A stretch of 64,000 nucleotides of DNA from JBGSUZ01 sp964404895. Its GTDB lineage: Bacteria; Bacillota; Clostridia; Peptostreptococcales; Acidaminobacteraceae. A program made the translations under genes and the position numbers. Of the stretch, positions 43,534 to 52,937 are shown piece by piece; the first letter of the stretch is position 1; each line of letters begins with the position of its first letter. The notes beneath the pieces were generated by a model that did not search any database, was not told where the DNA came from, and worked only from the letters and a program-made list of their open reading frames with translations. The DNA is taken from the NCBI GenBank assembly GCA_964404895.1, contig CAYOLV010000003.1, positions 62,001 to 126,000 of the forward strand. The letters run 5' to 3'.

Positions 43534-44133
43534 TCATATCAGTGTTATAAGGAAGCCTATGAGTGCTGCCGCTGATACTTTTCTAAAATCTAATTTTAAT
43601 ACACCAGTTATATATAAAATCGCTATCCCAATCCCTTGACCCATAAAGGCCGCAAGGCAGACTAAAACCATACTCATATTCTCATACTTTTTAGCGATGG
43701 AGAAGCATTTCTCGCCCCAGTTTTTTAGTCTATTATTCAAACATAGCCCCGTCCGAAGGAGTGCCCCTATACCATACGCCATCCAAACAGCGACCAAACT
43801 ACTGACTACTAAAATAACTTTTGTACTGATGGGGCTAAATAAACCATTACAAGCCTCCATGACCACGCTTTTTTCCATTACCAGACTGAGCATTTGGATT
43901 ATACGGTTAAGTCCCCCAATTGCCCAAGCCAGGTCACCGTATTGATAATAAGTCATCATTAAGCCTTTAGCACTGCCCGAGGTGGTCATTTCCAGCAATC
44001 TATTTACAGAAACAGCAAAACTAGGCAATAATCCGTACAGCAAAACTATCACCAGCAGAAACCCTGCTGATGATAGTTGAATGATTTTATCAATTGTTTG
44101 AGTAATCGGTTTTGCCTGATGCTTATTTTTCAT
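43534..44133 (-). CDS. Integral membrane protein, unknown function
   Basis: A 199-residue protein with at least four hydrophobic helices: LSSAGFLLVIVLLYGLLPSF, VILVVSSLVAVWMAYGIGAL, MVLVCLAAFMGQGIGIAILY and a C-terminal VSAAALIGFLITLI. The start is taken as the ATG at 44133 (MKNKHQAKPI), which overlaps the last codons of the sulfurtransferase gene; the longer frame lies further inside that gene. This overlap implies co-expression with it. I recognise no family. Confidence 0.65.
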   Translation of the reverse strand: MKNKHQAKPITQTIDKIIQLSSAGFLLVIVLLYGLLPSFAVSVNRLLEMTTSGSAKGLMMTYYQYGDLAWAIGGLNRIIQMLSLVMEKSVVMEACNGLFSPISTKVILVVSSLVAVWMAYGIGALLRTGLCLNNRLKNWGEKCFSIAKKYENMSMVLVCLAAFMGQGIGIAILYITGVLKLDFRKVSAAALIGFLITLI

Positions 44134-45103
44134 ACTCATTTCCAGAGCCTGCCCATTCGCTGAATGAACCATTGTAGTTTCTTGCTTTTGTGTAACCCGC
44201 CATTCTCATGATCTCTGCAGTGAAACCTGAACGGATACCTACTGTACAATAAGTAATGATTTCGTCTTCAGGTTGAAGGCCTAATGCAGTGAACGTTGCT
44301 TGCAAATCTGCAATGCTTTTGATTGTGCCGTCTACATTATAAAGGTCTGAATATTGAAGGTGAATTGCTCCCGGAATTCTGCCAAGCGCTTTTTCGCCTT
44401 TGTAGTTCTCACCGTGGTTGCTTTCGCCTTTGTATTCTTCAGGAGATCTTGTATCGATCAATTTAACTTTTCCGAGGCCAGCTTTTACATCTTCTGTTGT
44501 TGCGATTCTAGCATTGTCATAGTTTTCAATGACAAATTGAACAGGTGTAATAGTAGGAACTTCTGTGCTGGTTTCCCCTTTAAGTTCTAACCATGCAGGG
44601 TATCCGCCATTCATAATCTTAACATTTTCAATCCCTGCAACTTTAAGCATCCAAAGAACACGGCCTTCTTCGCCCAAACCTTTAGGGTCATTATAAACGA
44701 TGATGTCTTTTGTGCCGTCAATCCCAAATGAACCTAATTTTGCGCCTAATTCATCTTTGCCAAGGACTACACCCCAACCTGTTTCACCTTGTTTAGGTGC
44801 CATATTTGAAAGCATTTGCCATGTAATATTGATGGCTCCTGGTACGTGCCCATTTTTATATTCTTTTTCAGCTCTTGCATCTACCACAAGAACATTGGCT
44901 AAGTTTTCTTGAAGCGTTACTGCATTTACATATGTACCTGCTGCGCCTTCTTCAATAGCTTTAGTTGCAATCGTTTCCGTTACCGTTGTTGCTTCAGTCC
45001 CTGCAGGTTGTGTTGCAGCAGGTTCTGCAGCCTTTTGACATGCGGTTAATCCAAGTGCAAGTACTGCTGTCATCGTCAATACGCTAAGCTTTTTGAAATT
45101 CAT
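44123..45103 (-). CDS. Lipoprotein sulfurtransferase with two rhodanese domains
   Basis: A 326-residue predicted lipoprotein. The signal is MNFKKLSVLTMTAVLALGLT followed by lipobox Cys22 (TAC). Rhodanese domain 1 starts near VVDARAEKEYKNGHVPGAIN and lacks an active-site Cys. Domain 2 (VKLIDTRSPEEYKGE) carries the catalytic loop YCTVGIRSGF with its Cys. This is the tandem layout of thiosulfate or 3-mercaptopyruvate sulfurtransferases, here outside the membrane. A good ribosome binding site (AAGGAGGC) precedes it. It heads a minus-strand run with two membrane proteins; the loop CTVGIR differs from CRKGVT/CGSGV types, so donor specificity is open. Confidence 0.88.
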   Translation of the reverse strand: MNFKKLSVLTMTAVLALGLTACQKAAEPAATQPAGTEATTVTETIATKAIEEGAAGTYVNAVTLQENLANVLVVDARAEKEYKNGHVPGAINITWQMLSNMAPKQGETGWGVVLGKDELGAKLGSFGIDGTKDIIVYNDPKGLGEEGRVLWMLKVAGIENVKIMNGGYPAWLELKGETSTEVPTITPVQFVIENYDNARIATTEDVKAGLGKVKLIDTRSPEEYKGESNHGENYKGEKALGRIPGAIHLQYSDLYNVDGTIKSIADLQATFTALGLQPEDEIITYCTVGIRSGFTAEIMRMAGYTKARNYNGSFSEWAGSGNEYEK

Positions 45104-45331
45104 TTCATTGCCTCCTTAGTCTGATGTCGCAATTAAATAAGTATTTAGTTTTTACTAAAAAAAAGAATTACTTATTCATAATTTTTATAGTACGATTAAA
45201 GTATATGAATATTGTTAAAAAATCTCCAATAAATATATTTGATGATTAATCGTTTTCTATAGAATTTTTAAATACTCTAATGTAAATCTGTTATGCTATA
45301 TTCAAACAAGCCTATATAAGGAGGTCTGTTT

Positions 45332-45994
45332 ATGAAAAAACGTTGGCTCGTTGTCGTCATCGCCGCTTTAATTCTCTTACTCTTATTTGTCAGCAGACAA
45401 CTTCATTTAACCGATTTAGAATCTGTAAAAGCATTTATCTTATCCTTTGGCGCCTTAGCGCCGCTGATTTATATCATCATGTTTACATTGATACCCTTAA
45501 CCCTCTTTCCAGACGCAGTTTTGGCAATCGCCTCAGGCACTATTTTCGGAGTCTTCTGGGGAACTGTCTATACCATGATTGGGGCACTGTGCGGTGCCAG
45601 CCTTTCCTTCTTCATTGCCCGTTTTTTAGGCCGTGAGTGGGTCATGAAATTGGTTCGTCACAAAGCAGAATGGTTTGATGAGGGTGTTGAAAAACAAGGT
45701 TTTTTGATTATTTTGATTATGCGACTGGTTCCTTTAATCCCCTTTGACATCATCAGTTATGGGGCGGGGCTTTCCAAAATTAAATACTCTGATTTTATGA
45801 TAGGTTCAATACTGGGGATCATCCCTGGTGTGGTCATTTATGTCAACTTAGGTGACAAGGCTTTGGATGTTCATTCTCCAGCATTCATTATTTCAGTTGC
45901 ACTATTAATCGGACTTTTTAGTCTTTCTTACCTTATTAAAAAGAAATATAGTTTTGCCACCCTTCAAAAAAAACTTATGAAAAGTGAGGAATAA
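45332..45994 (+). CDS. TVP38/TMEM64 (DedA-superfamily) membrane protein, second copy
   Basis: A 220-residue protein with an N-terminal signal anchor (KKRWLVVVIAALILLLLFV). The VTT core has PDAVLAIASGTIFGVFWGTV, RLVPLIPFDIISYGAGLSKI and IPGVVIYVNLGD. AAGGAGGTC precedes the ATG. It diverges from the sulfurtransferase operon across 228 bases of AT-rich sequence and is followed four bases later by a nitroreductase-like gene, so the two are co-transcribed. The function is transport-like but unassigned. Confidence 0.88.
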   Translation: MKKRWLVVVIAALILLLLFVSRQLHLTDLESVKAFILSFGALAPLIYIIMFTLIPLTLFPDAVLAIASGTIFGVFWGTVYTMIGALCGASLSFFIARFLGREWVMKLVRHKAEWFDEGVEKQGFLIILIMRLVPLIPFDIISYGAGLSKIKYSDFMIGSILGIIPGVVIYVNLGDKALDVHSPAFIISVALLIGLFSLSYLIKKKYSFATLQKKLMKSEE

Positions 45995-45997
45995 TCC

Positions 45998-46717
45998 ATG
46001 AATCATCTTGAAGCGATACAAGTACGTGTCTCTCGTAGAAAATATAGCGCCACTCCTATTGATTCTTCAAAAGTCGCTGACATAAAGACACTCATCAGTC
46101 AGCTTAATGCAGAATCAGGTCTTCACATGACTTTTGTCGAAGATGGGGCAGAGGCCTTTAATGGACTTACAAAGAGTTACGGTTTATTCAGCGGTGTCCG
46201 TTCTGTTATTTTATTAAAAGGGGCTGCAACAGACCCTCATCTCCTTGAAAAATGTGGTTACTATGGGGAGCAAGTCGTTTTGGAAGCCACTCAGTTAGGT
46301 CTTGGTACTTGTTGGGTCGCGGGTACTTATGACACAAATTCTCCTCTATTTAAAACAGATGACTCTGAAAAAATGGTCTGCGTTTTAACCATCGGCAATG
46401 TTGCATCTGAAAAAAGTTTTGGCGAAAAGCTCATTTCCAAATTGGCTCATCGAAAAACAAAACCAGCAGAAGCCTTCTACGAAGCTGACACAACACCCCC
46501 AGACTGGTTCCTGTCTGGCATTTCAGCCGTTCAAAAAGCACCCTCTGCCATGAACACACAAAAATTTCATTTTACTTTGTCCAAGGGGCAGGTTCATGGG
46601 CATATTCCAAATACCTACAGTGCGGACATGATTGACCTAGGCATTGCCAAATACCATTTCGAGCTTGCTGCTGAAGGTAAATTTGAGTTGGGAAATGATG
46701 CTTTATTGATCAAATAA
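45998..46717 (+). CDS. Nitroreductase family protein
   Basis: A 239-residue FMN-dependent nitroreductase-fold protein. The opening EAIQVRVSRRKYSATPID has the RxSxRxY-type FMN phosphate-binding pattern. GYYGEQVVLEATQLGLGTCW in the middle is typical of the putative TM-nitroreductase group. The C-terminal half repeats part of the fold (APSAMNTQKFHFTL), with the PSAxNxQ cofactor motif. It lies four bases after the TVP38 gene. The substrate is unknown; roles in flavin-dependent reduction of quinones or nitro compounds are generic. Confidence 0.82.
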   Translation: MNHLEAIQVRVSRRKYSATPIDSSKVADIKTLISQLNAESGLHMTFVEDGAEAFNGLTKSYGLFSGVRSVILLKGAATDPHLLEKCGYYGEQVVLEATQLGLGTCWVAGTYDTNSPLFKTDDSEKMVCVLTIGNVASEKSFGEKLISKLAHRKTKPAEAFYEADTTPPDWFLSGISAVQKAPSAMNTQKFHFTLSKGQVHGHIPNTYSADMIDLGIAKYHFELAAEGKFELGNDALLIK

Positions 46718-46963
46718 GCAAATCAATCGCCTAGAGTTATATTGGCATTTTGTAAATTTCAAGTCAAAAGACCTCTCAATTGTTTAGTCCATGTTCAATT
46801 TATGTTAAATGCAAGTAAAGTGTATTGTCTTTATTTTAAAATCATATAAATTAAGAATTGTGGGTATAAAAAACAACGATAATAATATGTTTAGGGGCAT
46901 AAAGGCCCCCAACAGACCATTCGCGTAGCGACTGGCACCAATAACATTTTGTGGGAGGTCCTT

Positions 46964-48601
46964 GTGCAAGAGTTAATATTTGGTTTAATAGGCGGTACGG
47001 CACTGCTGATGTACGGCGTAGAAAAAATGGGTGAAGGCCTAGAAAACGCTGCTGGGAACTTTATGAGAAAGATTTTGTCTGTCCTGACAGGCAACGTTTT
47101 TAGCGCATTCTTTGTGGGTATTTTCGCCACTGTATTGGTTCAAAGTTCTACTGCTATTACAGTTTTAACTGTTGGTTTTGTCAACGCAGGTTTAATGAAA
47201 CTCTCTCAAGCCATTGGTATCATTTATGGTGCTAATATTGGTACGACAGTCACTGCACAGTTGATGGCATTCAGTTTCCACTTTAAGTTAACCGATATTG
47301 CCCTTCCAGTACTGGGAATCGGCTTTGCCATTTCTTATTTTTCTAAAAATACAACACTGAAGCACATCGGTGAAGCTATGTTTGGCTTCGGTATGATGTT
47401 CCTCGGTTTAAAAATTTTGAACAGCGGCATTCCTTTTATGAAGGATAACGAAACAATGAAATTCTTCTTCGAGACTTATGCCTCAAATCCTTTCGTTGGA
47501 GTCTTACTGGGAATGATGGCCACTGCTATGGTTCACAGTTCTAGTGCTACAGTAGGTTTGGTCATGGTACTTGGACAGGCGGGTTTAATTGACATCAACA
47601 CGGCCATCTATATTATGTTGGGTGATAACATTGGTACTTGTATCACGGCTCAACTCGCCAGTTTAACTGGTAATATCAACGCCCGTCGAACTGCTTGGGC
47701 ACATACCCTTTACAATACCTTTGGGGTTGTACTGGCTATGTTAATCTTCCCGCTATTTGTCAGCATTGTAGTCGGTTTCACAGCAAAATTCACGCCTGGC
47801 GGAGATATCAGCGTACAAATCGCCAACTCTCATACCATCTTCAACGTGATCAGTGCTTTAATCTTCTTACCATTCACCACCCTTTATGTTAAGTTCCTCG
47901 AAACCTTTATTAAAGGCAAAACAGATGTATTGGAAACCCGTTTAAACGATTTACTTCTCGGCACGCCAATTGCGGCTTTCAAAGCAACTTTAGAAGAAGT
48001 CCTTTACACGATGGATATTACTAAGAAAATGTTCCTCAATGCAGTAGATCCTGTAATTAACAGCAATGAAACTCAGCTTAAATCTTTGGAAACCGATGAA
48101 GAACGTGTTAATCGTTCTCAAAAAGATGTTACCAATTACGTTATTCACATTTCCAGAACCGAGTTAAACGACCGTGAATCTGTTCTAATACCAGCGTTTA
48201 TAAATACCATCAACAACATCGAGCGTATTGGTGATCACTCAGTGGATATCGGTAAATTTGCCTTGGCAAAAATTGAAAAGAACTATGAGTTCAGCGAGCC
48301 AACTTATGCTGAATTGAATGTTCTAAAAAACAAGGTCTGTGAACTCTTTGATAACACCATTACCGTGGTTAAAGATTACAATATTGATTTGATTGAAAGA
48401 AGTCTTGAAATCGAAAATGAAATTGACGTCTTATGCAAACAGTTCATGACCAACCACAACAAGCGTCTTGAAGATGGAATCTGTCAGATTGAAGGCGGTA
48501 TACTCTTCGCTGACATCATCAATCACATTGAAAGAATCGCAGATCACCTTTATAAATTGAATTTACTGACAAGAGACAATATGTCCTTGTTGAGTAATTA
48601 A
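46964..48601 (+). CDS. Na+/phosphate cotransporter family protein with PhoU-like tail
   Basis: A 545-residue protein of the Na/Pi-II family (NptA/YjbB-like). Two inverted halves each carry the QSS-type motif: VLVQSSTAITVLTVGFVNAG and MVHSSSATVGLVMVLGQAG. About eight membrane segments end near residue 310. The C-terminal ~200 residues are PhoU-like helices (NTINNIERIGDHSVDIG, then IINHIERIADHLYKL). GTG 46964 is preferred, five bases after GGGAGG; the TTG five codons upstream would precede that site. The 246-base upstream gap contains no gene and no clear Pho box. Confidence 0.9.
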   Translation: MQELIFGLIGGTALLMYGVEKMGEGLENAAGNFMRKILSVLTGNVFSAFFVGIFATVLVQSSTAITVLTVGFVNAGLMKLSQAIGIIYGANIGTTVTAQLMAFSFHFKLTDIALPVLGIGFAISYFSKNTTLKHIGEAMFGFGMMFLGLKILNSGIPFMKDNETMKFFFETYASNPFVGVLLGMMATAMVHSSSATVGLVMVLGQAGLIDINTAIYIMLGDNIGTCITAQLASLTGNINARRTAWAHTLYNTFGVVLAMLIFPLFVSIVVGFTAKFTPGGDISVQIANSHTIFNVISALIFLPFTTLYVKFLETFIKGKTDVLETRLNDLLLGTPIAAFKATLEEVLYTMDITKKMFLNAVDPVINSNETQLKSLETDEERVNRSQKDVTNYVIHISRTELNDRESVLIPAFINTINNIERIGDHSVDIGKFALAKIEKNYEFSEPTYAELNVLKNKVCELFDNTITVVKDYNIDLIERSLEIENEIDVLCKQFMTNHNKRLEDGICQIEGGILFADIINHIERIADHLYKLNLLTRDNMSLLSN

Positions 48602-48605
48602 CAAA

Positions 48606-48674
48606 AAAACCGAGACAATTCTCGGTTTCAGACCGATGATAAACCTGAAGTTTTCGTAGAAGCTTCAGGTTTAT
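48606..48674 (+). terminator. Double hairpin terminator after the phosphate transporter
   Basis: The first hairpin is AAACCGAG with CTCGGTTT (48606-48628). The second is a perfect 12-bp stem ATAAACCTGAAG/CTTCAGGTTTAT (48639-48674) followed by TTGTTTTT. The second is the likely termination point. Confidence 0.85.
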
Positions 48675-48991
48675 TTGTTTTTGAAGAATTTTAAAAGCGG
48701 TGCAGTTTCTAAAATTAAAAACCGCCAGAAGGTACCGACTTTCTTACCTAATGCCGATACCTACAATATACCACTCACAATAATTGTTTAGGAGCAGGTA
48801 TATTTGGGTAAAAATGAAAGGCCTTGTAAAATCAAAAGAACTATGTGTGGTATCAATTATCAACAAATTTGCTCTTAGTGATTCTGCTAAATACTCAGAG
48901 TTGTCCCGCACTGTTTATTGAGCGTTAGGCGCTAATGAAACCTAATACTTAATATTCCACTTCTATTTTTCTTCAGAAGGAGAGAATATTT
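48675..48991 (+). promoter_or_regulatory. Upstream region of the adhesin-sortase operon
   Basis: I see no gene in these ~317 bases. The region is AT-rich and ends in AGAAGGAGAG, the ribosome binding site of the adhesin gene. I could not name a promoter with confidence. A long leader is possible. Confidence 0.3.
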
Positions 48992-50878
48992 ATGAGAAAA
49001 CAAAGTAAAAGTCGATTTTTACCACTGCTCTTGATACCAGTATTGGTATTTTTGCTGCCTGCACCAATTCCCAGCTTTGCTGCTCAACCTACAGTAAATC
49101 TTGGTACTACTTCTACTTACGCCGTTTTGGCAGGTTCTGGCATCACCAATACGGGTACAACCGTAATCAACGGTGATGCTGGTGGCGATATAGGTAGTTC
49201 TCCTACAGGTACGTTTACCGGGCAAGCAAGTGTAACATCAAGCGGAGCAATACATCTTGCAGATGCGGCAGCAGATTTGGCTAAAACGGACTTAATCATT
49301 GCCTATGACGATGCAGCAGGCAGACTGCCTGTTACTCGAATCCCAAGCGAATTAGGTGGTACAACCTTGACACCTGGCGTATATGACTCAGCAGATGGAA
49401 CTTTTCAAATAACAGGTACATTGACATTAGATGCACAAGGTGATCCAGATGGCGTCTTTGTATTTAAGACAGCCTCCACTTTGACAACTGCTTCTAATAG
49501 TAATGTGAGTCTCATCAACAGTGCAAGATATTGTCGTACATTCTGGCAAGTAGGTAGCTCTGCAACTTTAGGAACCAACTCTCATTTTGTAGGACATATT
49601 TTTGCATTAACCTCTATCACCGCAACTACTGGCGCTACCGTACAAGGTCAACTTTTAGCACGAAACGGTGCAGTCACTTTGGATAACAACACCATTACAA
49701 ATGGGGTTTGTGCGGTTGTTCCTACCCTTGCAACTTTAAACGTCATTAAACATGTCATTAACGACAATGGCGGTAGCTCTACTGCAGCAAACTTTAACCT
49801 TCATGTTAAATCTGGTGGTTTAGATGTTGCTACAAGTCCAGCTGCTGGAGCAGAATCTCCAGGTAAAGCTTACTCCTTGGCTGCTGGAACATATACCCTC
49901 AGTGAAGATCCTGTCGCAGGATATATTTCAGTGATTAGTGGCGATAGTGATGCAGGCGGAAATATCACTTTAGTTGCTGGTGACAACAAAACAATTACCA
50001 TTACAAATAATGACATACCAGTACCAGTACCACCATACACAGGTGGTGGTGGTAATTACTATATCCAACCACCCCTCATTAGTGTAACAAAAATACCAAG
50101 TCCGCTTGCTTTAATTTCTGGAACTGGAGAAGTCACTTACACTTACAAAATTACCAATCCTAGTAATGTTGAATTAAGTAACATCAGTATCAAAGATGAT
50201 AAAATAACCACTATAAACTACATTTCTGGTGACACCAATAGTGATAGTAAATTGCAGTCTAGTGAAACTTGGCTTTATAGGGCTGTTGCTACCCTTAAAT
50301 CTACTACCACCAATGCAGTAACCGTACAGGGTACTGGAAATGGCATAACCGTCATCGATGTGGCTACTGCCACTGTTGTTGTATCTAATAGCCCTGCAGA
50401 AATTGTTTATCCGCCGATTATTAATGTCGTAAAAATTCCAAATCCTCTAGCCCTTATTGCTGGACCAGGTACCGTTGTTTATACGTATACAGTCACCAAC
50501 CCTGGTGTTGTTCCACTAAGCAATGTCGCCTTAACTGACAACAAAGTGCGTTTGGTGAGTTACGTTTCAGGTGACGTGAACGGCGACAAACTCCTCCAGC
50601 CTAGTGAAACATGGGTCTACAAAAGCAAAAGTAAGCTTAATCAAACTGTGACAAATACGGTCACTGCAAAAGGTGAAGCTAATGGCATGACTGCAACTGA
50701 TATAGCAATAGCAACCGTTATTGTAACTCAGCCAACTATAACACCGCCAACTGTCACCCATACAATTACTGGTGGTACCCTTCCTGCGACCGCAACGCCT
50801 TGGTACAATCTCTTATTTGGAGGCGCCTTATTCATGTTGCTAGGAGCCGCAGGTTGGAAAGGTAGTCGAAAGTTATGA
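48992..50878 (+). CDS. Cell-wall-anchored ice-binding-fold (DUF3494) adhesin with LPATA sorting signal
   Basis: A 628-residue surface protein. The signal peptide ends FAA/QP. Residues ~32-245 are the DUF3494 ice-binding beta-helix domain (VNLGTTSTYAVLAGSGITNT, then GDIGSSPTGT and GVFVFKTASTLTT). A prealbumin-like/SpaA-like domain follows (LNVIKHVINDNGGSS, YTLSEDPVAGYIS). Two ~100-residue DUF11-type repeats come next, each starting PPxIxVxKIPxPLALI and containing VTYTYKITNPS or VYTYTVTNPG. The C-terminus is GTLPATATP, a hydrophobic helix and GSRKL: an LPXTA sorting signal. In many non-polar bacteria this fold serves adhesion or other surface binding, so ice binding is not assured. It overlaps the sortase gene by four bases. 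Confidence 0.87.
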   Translation: MRKQSKSRFLPLLLIPVLVFLLPAPIPSFAAQPTVNLGTTSTYAVLAGSGITNTGTTVINGDAGGDIGSSPTGTFTGQASVTSSGAIHLADAAADLAKTDLIIAYDDAAGRLPVTRIPSELGGTTLTPGVYDSADGTFQITGTLTLDAQGDPDGVFVFKTASTLTTASNSNVSLINSARYCRTFWQVGSSATLGTNSHFVGHIFALTSITATTGATVQGQLLARNGAVTLDNNTITNGVCAVVPTLATLNVIKHVINDNGGSSTAANFNLHVKSGGLDVATSPAAGAESPGKAYSLAAGTYTLSEDPVAGYISVISGDSDAGGNITLVAGDNKTITITNNDIPVPVPPYTGGGGNYYIQPPLISVTKIPSPLALISGTGEVTYTYKITNPSNVELSNISIKDDKITTINYISGDTNSDSKLQSSETWLYRAVATLKSTTTNAVTVQGTGNGITVIDVATATVVVSNSPAEIVYPPIINVVKIPNPLALIAGPGTVVYTYTVTNPGVVPLSNVALTDNKVRLVSYVSGDVNGDKLLQPSETWVYKSKSKLNQTVTNTVTAKGEANGMTATDIAIATVIVTQPTITPPTVTHTITGGTLPATATPWYNLLFGGALFMLLGAAGWKGSRKL

Positions 50879-51543
50879 TTCGTCGAAAAGGAGCTAAGAG
50901 AAAAACTTCACTAATGACTTTTTTATCTCTATGTTCTCTCATTCTGGGGGTTTGTTGTGTTTCTTTGGCATTGTTTAACATTGGAATACCCATCGCAGAA
51001 GCTATGAACGCTTCTGAACCTCTCTCTGTTGAATCTAGGCAAAACAACATGATTCCTAATCTTTTGGACGCAGTAAGTTTGAACATAGACTCACCTCGTG
51101 TCAAGAACTTGCCTGAAAAGAAGCCAACTATATACCCTAAGTCTTTTAAAGAGGGTGACAAAATAGGTCGTTTAGAAATACCTGTTTTGAAGCGAAAATT
51201 GACTCTTATTGAAGGGACAAGCAAGGCGTCCTTAAAAAAAGGTGTTGGACATTTTACTCAAAGTGTTATGCCGGGCATATCGGATAACTGCGTGATCTCA
51301 GGTCATCGAGATACAGTTTTCAAAGGAATTGGAAAATTGAAAATTGGAGATATCTTGATTTTGGAAACCTCAGAGGGTTCATTCACATACGCCATTTCTG
51401 AGACAAAAATTGTCCACCGAGATGACAAAACTGTGATTGTACCTACCGACCATGCTGTTCTAACTTTGACCACGTGTTATCCCTTCAACTTTATTGGTAA
51501 TGCGCCAGATCGTTATATTATTTCAGCCGATTTAGTCCAATAA
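50875..51543 (+). CDS. Class D sortase
   Basis: A 222-residue membrane-anchored transpeptidase. An N-terminal helix (about 12-38) follows the basic MIRRKGAKRKTS. The catalytic domain has GRLEIPVLKRKLTLIEGTSK, His in CVISGHRDTVF, Cys in LTLTTCYPFNF and Arg in APDRYII. This order and the TLTTCYP sequence fit class D, whose members prefer LPXTA motifs. The gene directly upstream ends in LPATA and overlaps by ATGA, so this is a dedicated enzyme-substrate pair that links the adhesin to the cell wall. Confidence 0.92.
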   Translation: MIRRKGAKRKTSLMTFLSLCSLILGVCCVSLALFNIGIPIAEAMNASEPLSVESRQNNMIPNLLDAVSLNIDSPRVKNLPEKKPTIYPKSFKEGDKIGRLEIPVLKRKLTLIEGTSKASLKKGVGHFTQSVMPGISDNCVISGHRDTVFKGIGKLKIGDILILETSEGSFTYAISETKIVHRDDKTVIVPTDHAVLTLTTCYPFNFIGNAPDRYIISADLVQ

Positions 51544-51565
51544 CTAAAAACTAAAAAAACAAATG

Positions 51566-51600
51566 AAAAAGGATTGAAGCAAATAGCTTCAATCCTTTTT
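51566..51600. terminator. Bidirectional terminator between sortase and purD
   Basis: A perfect 15-bp stem AAAAAGGATTGAAGC/GCTTCAATCCTTTTT has a 5-base loop. A-run and T-run flanks serve both strands. It lies between convergent genes, ending both the adhesin-sortase operon and the purine operon. Confidence 0.9.
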
Positions 51601-51637
51601 ATATGATTCTAATTTATAAACATCAATTTGCTTAATG

Positions 51638-52897
51638 TTATTTCCCAATATCCGTTCTATAATGCATCCCTTCAAACTCAACCAACTTCGCCAGTGCATA
51701 GGCTCTGTCTCTAGCAATTTCAAAGGTTTCACCTAACGCAGTTGCCGTCATCACACGACCTCCTGCTGTAACTGGCACTTTATTCTCTGACTTAAGCCCT
51801 GCCGCAAACAATATCCCTGCATCTGTAAGACCTGAAAAACGTTCTGGAGCTTTGACTTCTATACCAGAGGCATAGTTGTCAGGATAACCGCCAGCTGCCA
51901 ACACAACGGATACAGCGACTTTGTCTGACCACTTCAAATCCACTTTTGAAAGCTCTTTTCTGGAGAGTTTCACGAAAACTTCCATCAAATCGCTTTCCAG
52001 TCTAGCAAGGACCGACTGAGTTTCAGGGTCGCCGAAACGACAATTGTATTCCACAACCTTAGGCCCTTCGTTGGTAATCATAATGCCTATAAAAACAATC
52101 CCTCTATAGTCGTAGCCATCGGCTTGAATGCCCTTAAGGGTTGGTTTAACTACTTTTTCAATGGCTTGGTCATACAACTCGCCTACCAAATAACGGCTAG
52201 GAGAATAGGTCCCCATGCCCCCTGTATTCGGGCCTTCGTCGTTGTTAAAGGCGCGTTTGTAGTCCTGAGCAGTTTCTAGGGGAATAATGGTGTCGCCGTC
52301 TACCAAACAGAGAATGGAAACTTCCACCCCGTCCATAAACTCTTCCAGAACCACTTTGTTGCCTGAGTCCCCAAATTTTTGGTCTAAGAAAATGAGTTTC
52401 AAAGCGTCCACCGCTTCCGTCTTGGTATTGGCAATAATAACGCCCTTGCCTGCAGCCAGTCCGTCAGCTTTCACCACCACGGGCAAATGGAAGGCGTTTA
52501 GCCCTTCAACTGCTTTTTCGTAGTCGGTGTATGTGGCATAAGCTGCTGTTGGAATGTTATGTCTGACCATAAATTCTTTGGCGAAATCCTTACTGCCTTC
52601 TAACTGCGCCCCTCGTTTGTCTGGGCCAATAATTTTAAGTCCTGCCGTTCTAAAAACATCTACAATACCTAAGACAAGAGGTCCTTCTGGCCCAACCACA
52701 GTCAGGTCAATTTTTTCAGCCAAAGCAAAGGCTTTAAGTCCTTCCAAATCTTCCACACCGATGTTTACATTTTTACCAATTTTCTCGGTGCCGTAATTTC
52801 CCGGCGCAATAAACAGTTCCTGAACCAGCGGACTCATGCGCAGTTTCCAAGCAATGGCATGTTCTCTGGCGCCGTTGCCAATGACTAAAACCTTCAT
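51638..52897 (-). CDS. purD: Phosphoribosylamine-glycine ligase
   Basis: A 419-residue ATP-grasp enzyme (GARS) catalysing the second step of purine synthesis. It opens MKVLVIGNGAREHAIAWKL. Family motifs are VVGPEGPLVLGIVD, VVKADGLAAGKGVIIA, GPNTGGMGTYSPSR and VEYNCRFGDPETQ. The length is normal. It is the last gene of the purE-C-F-M-N-H-D operon, 41 bases or so after purH, and is followed by a strong terminator. Confidence 0.97.
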   Translation of the reverse strand: MKVLVIGNGAREHAIAWKLRMSPLVQELFIAPGNYGTEKIGKNVNIGVEDLEGLKAFALAEKIDLTVVGPEGPLVLGIVDVFRTAGLKIIGPDKRGAQLEGSKDFAKEFMVRHNIPTAAYATYTDYEKAVEGLNAFHLPVVVKADGLAAGKGVIIANTKTEAVDALKLIFLDQKFGDSGNKVVLEEFMDGVEVSILCLVDGDTIIPLETAQDYKRAFNNDEGPNTGGMGTYSPSRYLVGELYDQAIEKVVKPTLKGIQADGYDYRGIVFIGIMITNEGPKVVEYNCRFGDPETQSVLARLESDLMEVFVKLSRKELSKVDLKWSDKVAVSVVLAAGGYPDNYASGIEVKAPERFSGLTDAGILFAAGLKSENKVPVTAGGRVMTATALGETFEIARDRAYALAKLVEFEGMHYRTDIGK

Positions 52898-52937
52898 TTT
52901 GACCCCTCCTATTATTGAATAAACACCTGCAATCTGC

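Noticed and set aside
46718..46963. Possible riboswitch or Pho box before the Na+/phosphate cotransporter
   Set aside because: I found no recognisable riboswitch core or repeated Pho-box spacing; only AT-rich sequence and a short GC-rich patch near 46893-46910.
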